Part shown: piece by piece, positions 16,814 through 27,788 of the stretch
Layout of the letters: each line of letters opens with the position of its first letter
Position numbering within the stretch: the first letter of the stretch is position 1
From: Quadrisphaera sp. RL12-1S
GTDB lineage: Bacteria > Actinomycetota > Actinomycetes > Actinomycetales > Quadrisphaeraceae
Assembly: GCF_014270065.1 (NCBI RefSeq)
Contig: NZ_JACNME010000003.1
Location: 372,001-436,000, forward strand
Length of the DNA stretch: 64,000 nucleotides
Direction of reading: 5' to 3'
The notes under the pieces: generated by a model
The model's database searches: none
What the model was told of the DNA's origin: nothing
Seen by the model: the letters and a program-made list of their open reading frames with translations, nothing else
Program-made: the position numbers and the translations under genes

Positions 16814-17662
16814 TCAGCGGCGGACGCCCACGCGCCGCAGCAGCCGCTTGGCGGTGTCCTTCGCGGCCCGCTCCGCCGTCAGCCGGGGGCGCTGCGCCCA
16901 CAGGCGGTCGAACAGCTCGGCCTGCCCCAGCCCGTCAGCGGCCCGCGCGGCGGTCAGCGCCGCGCTGAAGGGCTCGCGCATCTCGGCGGGCCAGTAGTGG
17001 ACCACCGCGTCGCGCGCCTCCGCCACCGACGTCCGCGCGGCCAGGCCCACGGCGAACGCGAGCTGCTCGGAGGTGTGCGAGTGCTCTCCGAAGCCGTGCT
17101 CGAGGAGCTGGTCGGTGAGCTGCGCCACCTCCTCGCAGACGGCGGCGTCGGCCGGGTGCAGCCCGATGACCCCCGCGTTCCAGGAGTCGCGGTCCGCCGG
17201 GAACTCCCACGGGCTCTGGTCCGGTCGGACCGGCCGGTGGCGCTCCAGCACGTGGGCCAGGGCCGCGGCCTCCGGCGCGGGCGGACGCCCCTCCCGCAGG
17301 TGCATCACGCTGCGGCCGGGACCCACCCGGTCGAAGACCACCGACGGGGAGCGCCGCCACCAGGTGTCGCCGTCCACGTAGACGCAGCGCCCGCCGCCGG
17401 AGCGCTCCAGGGCGGCGCGCAGCACCTCGATCTTGGCCCGCCAGACGTACTGGTGCGGCCCCATCCAGGCGCGCGCCTGCTCCGGGTCCACCTCCACGAC
17501 GTCGACGGGGAGGTCCTTCCACGCCGACGGCCTGTCGGTCCACACGGAGACGCCCCAGCTCCCGCCGACGGACGGCACGTGGCGCAGCGCCGTCTGCACC
17601 GAGAAGCGCACTTCGTCGACGTGGCGCCCCTCTCCGAAGCTGATGTACACGAGGTGATCCAC
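16814..17662 (-). CDS. Putative GT-A glycosyltransferase with DGD motif
   Basis: A 282-residue soluble protein from the GTG at 17662; a GTG at 17692 would add ten residues, and neither has a strong ribosome-binding site. The start DHLVYISFGEG is followed by strand-helix units and RCVYVDGDTWW near residue 105, whose DGD resembles the metal-binding DxD of GT-A enzymes such as family 8. WNAGVIGLHPAD in the second half is typical of GT8-like enzymes, where this Asn-Ala-Gly block lines the acceptor site. Polar helices close the protein. It follows mfd by about 70 nt and may be read through from it. The sugar is unknown. Confidence 0.6.
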   Translation of the reverse strand: MDHLVYISFGEGRHVDEVRFSVQTALRHVPSVGGSWGVSVWTDRPSAWKDLPVDVVEVDPEQARAWMGPHQYVWRAKIEVLRAALERSGGGRCVYVDGDTWWRRSPSVVFDRVGPGRSVMHLREGRPPAPEAAALAHVLERHRPVRPDQSPWEFPADRDSWNAGVIGLHPADAAVCEEVAQLTDQLLEHGFGEHSHTSEQLAFAVGLAARTSVAEARDAVVHYWPAEMREPFSAALTAARAADGLGQAELFDRLWAQRPRLTAERAAKDTAKRLLRRVGVRR

Positions 17663-17729
17663 ATCCCCATGGTGGGGGACGGAGGTGGACACCCGGCAAA
17701 CACGCAGGTCAGAGGGGTGCGCGCCGGGG

Positions 17730-21359
<3,630 letters not shown>

Positions 21360-21435
21360 CCAGGGTAGGTCGCCCCGCTGACACCCGCCGCCCCCGATGG
21401 CACCCGGCGCCGCCGGCCGTCAGGCCAGCGGGCCG

Positions 21436-23262
21436 TCAGGCCGGGGCGAGCCCCGCGGACGGGCCGCCGCTGACCTCGGGGCGCTGCGGGGCGTGCGAGG
21501 TCGACGGGTCCGGCAGCGGGGGCAGCGAGCCGGGCAGCGCGCGCGCCGCTACGGGCACCTCGCCGGGCGGCGGGGCGGCGGCACCGGTGAGGAGGTCCGC
21601 GGCCTTCTCGGCCAGCACCATCACGGGCGCGTAGCTGTTGCCGTTCGGCATCAGCGGGATCGCGGAGGCGTCCACCACCCGCAGGCCCTCGACCCCGTGG
21701 ACCTGGAGCGTGGCGGGGTCGAGCACCGCGTCGTCGTCGACGCCCATCCTGGCCGTCGACGTGGGGTGCAGACCCGTGCGGGCCGTGCGCTGCACGAAGG
21801 CCAGCAGCTCGGCGTCGCTGACCACGTGCGTGCCGGGCACCACCTCGCCGCCGTCGTAGGGCTCGAAGGCGGGCTGGGACAGCAGGTCGCGGACGGTCCG
21901 CAGCACCCTGACCCACGCCTGCCGGTCGCTCTCGGTGGAGAGGTAGTTGTTGACGATGACCGGTGCGGCCGAGGGGTCGGTCGAGCGCAGCGAGACGCGA
22001 CCGCGGGAGGTCACGCGGCCGGGGTAGGCGTACAGCTGGTAGCCGTGGCCGTCGACGACGGGCATGCCGGCCACCGGCCAGACCAGGCTGGAGAAGAAGA
22101 CGGTGGCCTCGGGGACCAGCTGCTCGGGGCTGGTGCGCAGGAAGCCGCCGGCCTCGATGTGCGTGCTCGCCCCAGGACCGCTGCCCAGCGCCACCCACTG
22201 CGCGGCGGCCGCCAGGAGGTTCGGCTTGTGCTTGATGCTGGCCATGCTCACCGGCTGGCTGCAGCGGTGCTGGACGAAGGCCCCCAGGTGGTCCTGCAGG
22301 TCGCGGCCCACGCCGGGCAGGTGCTGGACGACGTCGACGCCGGCGGCGGCGAGCTCTTCGCGCGGGCCGATGCCCGACAGCAGGAGCAGCTTGGGGGTCT
22401 CGAAGGCGCCGGCGGCGAGCACCACCTCCCCGGCGCGCACCTCCTGCTCCGGGCCCGGGGCACCGCCGGCCCCGTCGAGCACGCGGTAGCGCACGCCCAC
22501 CGCGCGGCCGCCCTCGACGAGGACGCGGGTGACCAGCGCGCGGGTCTGCACGCGCAGCGCGCCGCGACCGGGACGTCCGTGCAGGTGGGGGGTGAGGTAG
22601 GCGTCGGCGGCCGTGACGCGCCGGCCGCGGTGGGCGGCCTTCTCGAACCTCCCGACGCCGTCCTGGACGTCGTTCGGGTCGGTGGCCACGGGGTGGCCGG
22701 CCTGGCGGGCGGCCTCGAAGAACGCCTCGTGCAGGGGGCTGCTCGCCGGGTCCGGGGTGAGCACGTGCGCACCGGCGCGCCCGCGGCTCGGACCGGCGGC
22801 GGGCGTCAGCGCGGCCTCGACGCGCTGGAAGTACGGCAGCAGGTGGGCGTAGTCCCAGCCCTGCTCGCCCGTCAGGGCGGCCCAGCCGTCGTAGTCGGCG
22901 GCGTGGCCGCGCTGGTAGAGCATGCCGTTGATGGCGCTGGAGCCACCGAGCACCTTGCCGCGCGGCAGCACGACCTTGCGGCGAAAGAGCCACGGCTCCT
23001 CCTCCGAGGTGTACTTCCAGTCGTAGCGGGGGTCTCCCACGGCGCGGTACATGCCCAGCGGCATGCGCACCTCGACGTCCCACGGGCGCACGGGCGCACC
23101 GGCCTCCAGCACGAGCACCGAGCCCGCCCCGCGCTCCACCGCACGTCCCGCGACCACGCTGCCGGCGGAGCCTCCGCCGACGACGACGACGTCGACCCGC
23201 TCGTGAGACGCCGCGCTGCTGCTCCGGCGTGCTCGGGGGATCGCGTGTCCGTGGCCGCTCAC
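21436..23262 (-). CDS. GMC-family FAD-dependent oxidoreductase (choline-dehydrogenase-like)
   Basis: A 608-residue flavoprotein. The GTG at 23262 has GGAGG 6 nt upstream; an open frame extends to 23340 without such a site. FAD-binding VVVVGGGSAGSVV is at residues 25-37. GMC signature 1 is GKVLGGSSAINGMLY and signature 2 is AGAFETPKLLLLSGIG. The C-terminal part has LHPTSTARMG with the catalytic His and PNGNSYAPVMVLAEKAADL with the second active-site residue. The enzymes oxidise primary alcohols. Substrate is unknown; the gene has no obvious link to glycan synthesis. A four-copy GGTCAAG array lies about 175 bp upstream and may regulate it. Confidence 0.9.
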   Translation of the reverse strand: MSGHGHAIPRARRSSSAASHERVDVVVVGGGSAGSVVAGRAVERGAGSVLVLEAGAPVRPWDVEVRMPLGMYRAVGDPRYDWKYTSEEEPWLFRRKVVLPRGKVLGGSSAINGMLYQRGHAADYDGWAALTGEQGWDYAHLLPYFQRVEAALTPAAGPSRGRAGAHVLTPDPASSPLHEAFFEAARQAGHPVATDPNDVQDGVGRFEKAAHRGRRVTAADAYLTPHLHGRPGRGALRVQTRALVTRVLVEGGRAVGVRYRVLDGAGGAPGPEQEVRAGEVVLAAGAFETPKLLLLSGIGPREELAAAGVDVVQHLPGVGRDLQDHLGAFVQHRCSQPVSMASIKHKPNLLAAAAQWVALGSGPGASTHIEAGGFLRTSPEQLVPEATVFFSSLVWPVAGMPVVDGHGYQLYAYPGRVTSRGRVSLRSTDPSAAPVIVNNYLSTESDRQAWVRVLRTVRDLLSQPAFEPYDGGEVVPGTHVVSDAELLAFVQRTARTGLHPTSTARMGVDDDAVLDPATLQVHGVEGLRVVDASAIPLMPNGNSYAPVMVLAEKAADLLTGAAAPPPGEVPVAARALPGSLPPLPDPSTSHAPQRPEVSGGPSAGLAPA

Positions 23263-23436
23263 AGCGTGCCTCCTCGTCCGTGTCCGACGTCCTCTGCCCG
23301 GCGCGCGGGCCCTCGGACACCCCCCTGCCCGACCGCTCACCGTAGCCCTGCGTCACCCCCGCCCGGGAGCGGAGGGCCCTGCCTGACAGCACACCACCCG
23401 ATCGGGTGGAACTCCACCGCGGAGGGCGGTCTCGCA

Positions 23437-23475
23437 GGTCAAGGCTTGGTCAAGTCAGGTCAAGAGATGGTCAAG
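23437..23475. promoter_or_regulatory. Four GGTCAAG heptamers at 10-11 bp spacing
   Basis: Identical heptamers GGTCAAG begin at 23437, 23448, 23458 and 23469, that is, 11, 10 and 11 bp apart, on one face of the helix. On the minus strand each reads CTTGACC, which contains a near -35 hexamer. Heptamer direct repeats at 11 bp are how OmpR/PhoP-type and SARP-type winged-helix regulators bind. The array is about 175-215 bp upstream of the GMC oxidoreductase start. The regulator is not identified. Confidence 0.6.
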
Positions 23476-23560
23476 AGGTCCACCTGGACGGACGAGAGGG
23501 AGCGCTGCGGAGGTGCCGGCGGCCCCCGCGGGCACCGGCACCGTCACTCAGCGCACCGGC

Positions 23561-23594
23561 CGATCAGCCGAGCAGTCGATCTGTCGATCAGCCG
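23561..23594. repeat. Two CGATCAGCCG direct repeats near the oxidase 3' end
   Basis: CGATCAGCCG occurs at 23561-23570 and 23585-23594, with a partial third copy (GTCAGCCGAG) overlapping the stop codon of the alpha-hydroxy-acid oxidase gene. Function unknown; it may be part of the transcript end or a binding site. Confidence 0.5.
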
Positions 23595-23595
23595 G

Positions 23596-24786
23596 TCAGC
23601 CGAGCGCCGGTGCCGGGTGGACGAGGTCGGCGGTCACCTCGGCGGTGCTCGCCGCACCCGCGAGCGCCATGGCGTGCGCCAGGTCGGAGACGACCTCCGC
23701 CACGCAGGCGCGCGCGGCGTCCGCGCCCCCGGCGGCCAGCGCCCACAGCACCGGGCGCCCCAGGAGCACGGCGTCAGCGCCCAGCGCCAGCGCCGTGAGC
23801 ACGTCGGTCCCGGTGCGCACGCCGCCGTCCACCAGCACCACCGGGGCGTGCCCCGAGGGCAGCGGGCCGGTCAGGCGCGCGTGCTCGCGCACGGCGGCTG
23901 CCACCTCCGGCAGCGCCAGGGCGCTCGGCACGGAGCGGTCCAGCTGGCGCCCGCCGTGGTTGGAGACCACCACGCCGGCCGCCCCCGCCTGCAGGCACGC
24001 CACCGCGTCGTCCCCGCGGAGCACGCCCTTGACGAGCACGGGCAGCCCGGAGACCTCCGCCAGCCAGCGGACGGTGCCCAGGTCGATGGTCGGGTCCTGC
24101 TCGGCCGCCGCCCGCTGCTCGGCCACGGACAGCTGCGCTCCCCCGGCGGCCGCGCGCTCGGCGAAGTGCGGGGCCAGGTTGACCAGGAAGTGGTCGTCCG
24201 GGACCGCCAGCCGGGTGCCGGTGACGCGGCGCTTGCGCCCCACGTAGGGGGTGTCGCCGGTCAGGACCAGGGCCCCGGCGCCCGCGGCGACGGCGCGGCG
24301 CACGAGCGCCTCGGTGAGCGAGCGGTCCTTCATCGCGTACACCTGGAACCACCAGGGGGCGCCGTGCTGGGCGGCTGCGGCCGCGACGTCCTCCAGCGAG
24401 CGCGACGAGCGGGTCGACAGGCCCAGCAGGCCGCCGCTCCGGCCGGCCGCCTCCGCCGTCGCCAGCTCACCGGCCTCGGTGGCGAGGGCGTGGAAGGCCA
24501 TCGGGGCGATGCCCACCGGGTGCGCGAGGTCCTGCCCGAGCAGCGTGGTCGCCGTGCTCACCGCGCCGACGTCCCGCAGGACGCGCGGGCGCAGCCGGTA
24601 GGACGACCACGCCAGCGCACCCTCGCGGCGGGTGACCTCGTCACCCGCGCCGGCGTCGTAGTAGTCGAGCACCTCGGGCGGCAGCGCGGTGGCGGCGGCC
24701 TCGCGCTGGGCCCGCAGCAGGGGCAGGCCCCCCGGCGCTGGCGCCGAGGGGCCTGCCCCTGCTGCACCCGGAGACAGCTGGTGCAC
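23596..24786 (-). CDS. FMN-dependent alpha-hydroxy-acid oxidase/dehydrogenase
   Basis: A 396-residue TIM-barrel flavoprotein of the lactate/glycolate oxidase family. The core begins at LLRAQREAAATALPPEV and runs through LPPEVLDYYDAGAGDEVT, MAFHALATEAGE, WFQVYAMKDRSLTEALV, VLVKGVLRGDDA (FMN-contacting Lys) and SNHGGRQLD with the catalytic His, to LVDGGVRTGTDVLTALALG and GADAVLLGRP. Start: GTG 24786, 5 nt after the rfbF stop; ATG 24813 would overlap rfbF by 22 nt. Neither has a strong site. A 17+6-bp hairpin lies within the first 25 codons. The natural hydroxy acid cannot be told. Confidence 0.88.
   Translation of the reverse strand: MHQLSPGAAGAGPSAPAPGGLPLLRAQREAAATALPPEVLDYYDAGAGDEVTRREGALAWSSYRLRPRVLRDVGAVSTATTLLGQDLAHPVGIAPMAFHALATEAGELATAEAAGRSGGLLGLSTRSSRSLEDVAAAAAQHGAPWWFQVYAMKDRSLTEALVRRAVAAGAGALVLTGDTPYVGRKRRVTGTRLAVPDDHFLVNLAPHFAERAAAGGAQLSVAEQRAAAEQDPTIDLGTVRWLAEVSGLPVLVKGVLRGDDAVACLQAGAAGVVVSNHGGRQLDRSVPSALALPEVAAAVREHARLTGPLPSGHAPVVLVDGGVRTGTDVLTALALGADAVLLGRPVLWALAAGGADAARACVAEVVSDLAHAMALAGAASTAEVTADLVHPAPALG
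24715..24764 (-). terminator. Terminator-like hairpin inside the 5' end of the oxidase gene
   Basis: The 17-base arms at 24715-24731 (CAGCAGGGGCAGGCCCC) and 24748-24764 pair perfectly. An inner CGGCGC/GCGCCG stem closes on a 2-nt TG loop, with one mismatch between stems. It lies 28 nt after the rfbF stop codon but within the reading frame of the next gene, so it may terminate most rfbF transcripts and attenuate the oxidase. Confidence 0.6.
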
Positions 24787-24791
24787 CGTGG

Positions 24792-25634
24792 TCAGTCCTG
24801 CCAGATCTTCCACTCGGCCTTGCCCGCGTCCCAGAGCCCGTTGAGCTCCTTCCAGTCGCGGAAGGTGTCCATGCCCAGCCAGTAGCCCTCGTGCTTGTAG
24901 ACCCCCAGCTGCCCGTCGCGGGCCAGGCGGCCCAGCGGGGCGTGCTCGAGCATCTCCTCGGTGCGGTCGGCGTCGAGGTAGCCCTCCACGAAGGAGCGCT
25001 CGAAGACGAAGAAGCCGCCGTTGACGTAGTCGGTCTGCGTGGTGGGCTTCTCGTTGAACTCCTTCACCGCGTCGCCCTCGACCTGCATCTCGCCGTAGCG
25101 GCCGCTGGGGTGGACCCCCGTCAGGGTGCCGGTGCGGCCGGAGGCGACGTGCTGGGCGAGCGCGGCCGAGACGTCCACGGACCCGATGCCGTCACCGTAG
25201 GTGAGCGCGAAGCGGGGGGCGTCGAGGTACTTGGCGGCACGGGCGATGCGGGCGCCGGTGGCCGTGGTCAGCCCCGTCTCGACGAAGGTGATCTCCCAGT
25301 CCTCGTCGGAGGTGTCGGTGTGGAACTCCAGCGGCTTGGCGCCGTTGGTGTGCAGCGTCAGGTCCGAGGAGCGCACGCGGCTGTCGAGGAAGTACGACTT
25401 GATCATGTCGCCCTTGTAGCCCAGGCACAGCACGAAGCGGCGGAAGCCGTGGGCCGAGTAGAGCTTCATGATGTGCCACAGGATCGGGCGGCCGCCCACG
25501 TCGACCAGGCCCTTGGGCAGCTGCTCGCTGGCCTCCCGCAGGCGCGTCCCCATGCCCCCGCACAGGATCACCACCGGGATGTCGGCGGTCTGCACGTCCT
25601 GGCTGGGGGCGTCGGCGCTGTTCGCTGCGGTCAT
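24792..25634 (-). CDS. rfbF: Glucose-1-phosphate cytidylyltransferase
   Basis: A 280-residue nucleotidyltransferase that makes CDP-glucose from CTP and glucose-1-phosphate, the entry to CDP-3,6-dideoxy and related sugars. The ATG at 25634 has GAGGAGG 8 nt upstream. Motifs: VVILCGGMGTRLRE (nucleotide-binding loop), LPKGLVDVGGRPILWHIM, FVLCLGYKGDMIKSYF, ALTYGDGIGSVD (metal-binding Asp), TGVHPSGRYGEM, VNGGFFVFE and the closing YWLGMDTFRDWKEL. This combination is typical of RfbF rather than the dTTP-using RmlA. No CDP-glucose 4,6-dehydratase is next to it; the SDR at 6991 could act later in the same pathway. Confidence 0.93.
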   Translation of the reverse strand: MTAANSADAPSQDVQTADIPVVILCGGMGTRLREASEQLPKGLVDVGGRPILWHIMKLYSAHGFRRFVLCLGYKGDMIKSYFLDSRVRSSDLTLHTNGAKPLEFHTDTSDEDWEITFVETGLTTATGARIARAAKYLDAPRFALTYGDGIGSVDVSAALAQHVASGRTGTLTGVHPSGRYGEMQVEGDAVKEFNEKPTTQTDYVNGGFFVFERSFVEGYLDADRTEEMLEHAPLGRLARDGQLGVYKHEGYWLGMDTFRDWKELNGLWDAGKAEWKIWQD

Positions 25635-25712
25635 GGGGAAGTCCTCCTCAGGGGCCTGCGGTGGGATCCCGGCCACTGTAGAGAGACCCGCTCGCCGTCA
25701 CTCACAGCGATG

Positions 25713-25741
25713 GACCCGACCGGGCGACGCCCGGTCGGGTC
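25713..25741 (-). terminator. Perfect 13-bp hairpin after the CBM48 gene
   Basis: The arms GACCCGACCGGGC (25713-25725) and GCCCGGTCGGGTC (25729-25741) are exactly complementary with a GAC loop. It lies 38 nt beyond the stop of the minus-strand CBM48 gene and upstream of rfbF. Confidence 0.8.
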
Positions 25742-25778
25742 ACGAGCCGGCCGGCTCGGCCGCGGCTCCCTGCGCGGT

Positions 25779-26060
25779 TCAGACCTCGTAGGTGCTGCCC
25801 TGGTCGTCGACGACGGCGTCCGCGTCGTCGAACCAGTGGCCGTCGTGCCCCAGGTAGCGGAAGTGGATGCTCGAGCCCTTGGGCACGGCCACGGTGGCCG
25901 AGCGGCTCCCGTTGGACCGCTTCTTCATCACGTGGGCGAAGGGGCTCCAGTCGTTGAAGTTGCCCACGACGGAGACGGGCTCGGAGTAGTCCTCCGCGGA
26001 CAGGGAGAACGTCACCTTGACGTCCTCAGACCCCTTGGTCGTCTTGGTGGTGATCGTCAC
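25779..26060 (-). CDS. Small isoamylase-N-terminal/CBM48-like glycan-binding protein
   Basis: A 93-residue cytoplasmic protein made of a single beta-sandwich domain. The GTG at 26060 has GAGGAG 7 nt upstream. The central VSVVGNFNDWSP (residues about 33-44) is the diagnostic block of CBM48/isoamylase early-set domains, as found in glycogen-branching enzymes and AMPK beta. VPKGSSIHFRYLGHDG continues the fold. No catalytic domain is attached. Such standalone proteins are common in actinobacteria and their partner is not known; binding to glycogen-like alpha-glucan is likely. It is transcribed alone, divergent from the autokinase. Confidence 0.8.
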   Translation of the reverse strand: MTITTKTTKGSEDVKVTFSLSAEDYSEPVSVVGNFNDWSPFAHVMKKRSNGSRSATVAVPKGSSIHFRYLGHDGHWFDDADAVVDDQGSTYEV

Positions 26061-26354
26061 GGTCGGTCTCCTCGGCGCTCTGCTGGCCGCCTCCGATCGG
26101 GTGGCGGTGTGGCGCACCGTACCGGAGCACGACACGCCGGGACACCTGCGACGACACGGCGGTTCTTGACGGCGGCCCCGGCGCGCGCCGGGCGCGGCGC
26201 GGCGCCGGACCGGGGTGCGCCGTCCCCCGGCAGGGGGGACGGGTGGGCCGTCGGGGTGCGCCCCAGCCGTCCGGAGGGGGCGTCTGCTGGTCGAGGCCGT
26301 GTCCGGCGCCCCGACCCTGTGCCACGATCGTCGCCACGGACGAGGGGGGAGAGC

Positions 26355-27788
26355 GTGGAGCTCACGGACTACCTGCGCGTGCTGCGCAAGCGGTGGCTGT
26401 CGATCGTGGTCCTGACCGCGCTGGCCCTGGCCGGCGCCGCGGCGGCCACGCTGGCGGCGACGCCGGAGTACCAGGCCCAGACCAAGCTCTTCGTCAGGAC
26501 GTCCGGCGCCTCGTCGACCGCGGACCTCCAGCAGGGCAACACCTTCGTCCAGCAGCGGGTCCAGACCTACGCCGACGTCGCCGGGCAGTCCGCGGTGCTG
26601 GAGCCGGTGATCGCCGAGCTGGGGCTCGACACCACCCCCGAGGCGCTCGCGCAGCACATCACCGCCGAGGCGCCGCTGGACACGGTGCTCATCAACATCA
26701 CCGTGACGGACCCCTCCCCGCAGCAGGCGGCCACCATCGCCAACGCCGTCGGCGCCTCGCTGATCACGACGGTCGCGCGGCTGGAGGGCAACGGCACGGG
26801 CACCACCACCCCGGTGCAGCTCACCACCACGCAGCCCGCGGTGGTCCCGGCCGCGCCGTCCTCCCCCAACACCCCGCTCAACCTCGCCCTGGGCCTGCTC
26901 GTCGGCCTCGCGGTGGGGGTGGGCCTGGCGGTGCTGCGCGAGACGCTGGACACCACGGTGCGCGGGGAGCACGACGTCGCCCACTTCGGCGTGCCGGTGC
27001 TGGCGGGGATGCCCTACGACGACAAGGCGCGCGAGACCCCGCTGGTGGTCCTGGCGGACCCCCGCAGCGTCCGCTCGGAGAGCTTCCGCCAGCTGCGCAC
27101 CAACCTCGCGTTCGCCACCGCGGCGAGCGGAGCCCGATCGCTGGTCGTCACGTCGTCCGTGGAGGGCGAGGGCAAGAGCACGACCGCCATCAACCTGGCC
27201 CTGACGATGGCCGGCGCCGGCACGCGCGTGGTGCTGGTGGACGCCGACCTGCGCCGCCCGATGGTGGCGACCTACCTGGGGCTCGAAGGCGCGGTGGGCC
27301 TGACCACGGTGCTCGTCGGTGACGCGTCCCTGGACGACGTCCTGCAGAGCTGGGGCGAGGACGGCGCGCTGTCGGTGCTCCCTGCTGGCGGCGTGCCACC
27401 CAACCCCAGCGAGCTGCTGGCCTCCGAGCCCATGGCCAAGCTGCTGCAGGACCTCGAGCACCGCTTCGACGTGGTCATCTTCGACGGTGCGCCGCTGCTG
27501 GCCGTGACCGACTCCGCGGTCCTCGCGGAGTCGGTGGGCGGCGCGGTGCTGGTGGTCGGCTCCGGCCGCGGGACGCGACCGCAGCTGGCCCGATCGCTGC
27601 AGGCGCTGTCCGCTGTCGGCGCCAGCGTGCTGGGCGCCGTCGTGACGATGCTGCCCACCAAGGGCGCCGACGCGTACCAGACGTACTACTACCGCTACCA
27701 GCCCGTCGTCGAGGGCGCCCCCAGCGGTGGTCGGCGCGGGCCCCGGCCCCGGCAGTCCCCCGAGGCGCCCGGCGACCTCCCCGCGTGA
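26355..27788 (+). CDS. Polysaccharide co-polymerase/tyrosine autokinase (Wzz-Wzc fusion), copy 1
   Basis: A 477-residue inner-membrane protein controlling polysaccharide chain length and export. A Wzz-type N-domain lies between two membrane segments (residues about 15-36 and 177-197). The cytoplasmic BY-kinase domain has Walker A SSVEGEGKSTTA near residue 270, Walker A' VVLVDADLRRP near 292, VPPNPSELL, Walker B DVVIFDGAPLL near 372, and a C-terminal Tyr cluster (YQTYYYRYQP, about 440-450) that is the autophosphorylation site. The GTG at 26355 follows GGGGGGAGAG. It overlaps the DUF4012 gene as GTGA. A paralogue is at 44387. Confidence 0.93.
   Translation: MELTDYLRVLRKRWLSIVVLTALALAGAAAATLAATPEYQAQTKLFVRTSGASSTADLQQGNTFVQQRVQTYADVAGQSAVLEPVIAELGLDTTPEALAQHITAEAPLDTVLINITVTDPSPQQAATIANAVGASLITTVARLEGNGTGTTTPVQLTTTQPAVVPAAPSSPNTPLNLALGLLVGLAVGVGLAVLRETLDTTVRGEHDVAHFGVPVLAGMPYDDKARETPLVVLADPRSVRSESFRQLRTNLAFATAASGARSLVVTSSVEGEGKSTTAINLALTMAGAGTRVVLVDADLRRPMVATYLGLEGAVGLTTVLVGDASLDDVLQSWGEDGALSVLPAGGVPPNPSELLASEPMAKLLQDLEHRFDVVIFDGAPLLAVTDSAVLAESVGGAVLVVGSGRGTRPQLARSLQALSAVGASVLGAVVTMLPTKGADAYQTYYYRYQPVVEGAPSGGRRGPRPRQSPEAPGDLPA

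Larger units (their letters stand above)
23263..23595. other. Intergenic region between the oxidoreductase genes, 333 bp
   Basis: No gene is supported here. It lies upstream of the GMC gene and downstream of the alpha-hydroxy-acid oxidase gene, both minus strand. It contains four GGTCAAG heptamers (23437-23475) and two copies of CGATCAGCCG (23561-23570 and 23585-23594). Confidence 0.7.
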
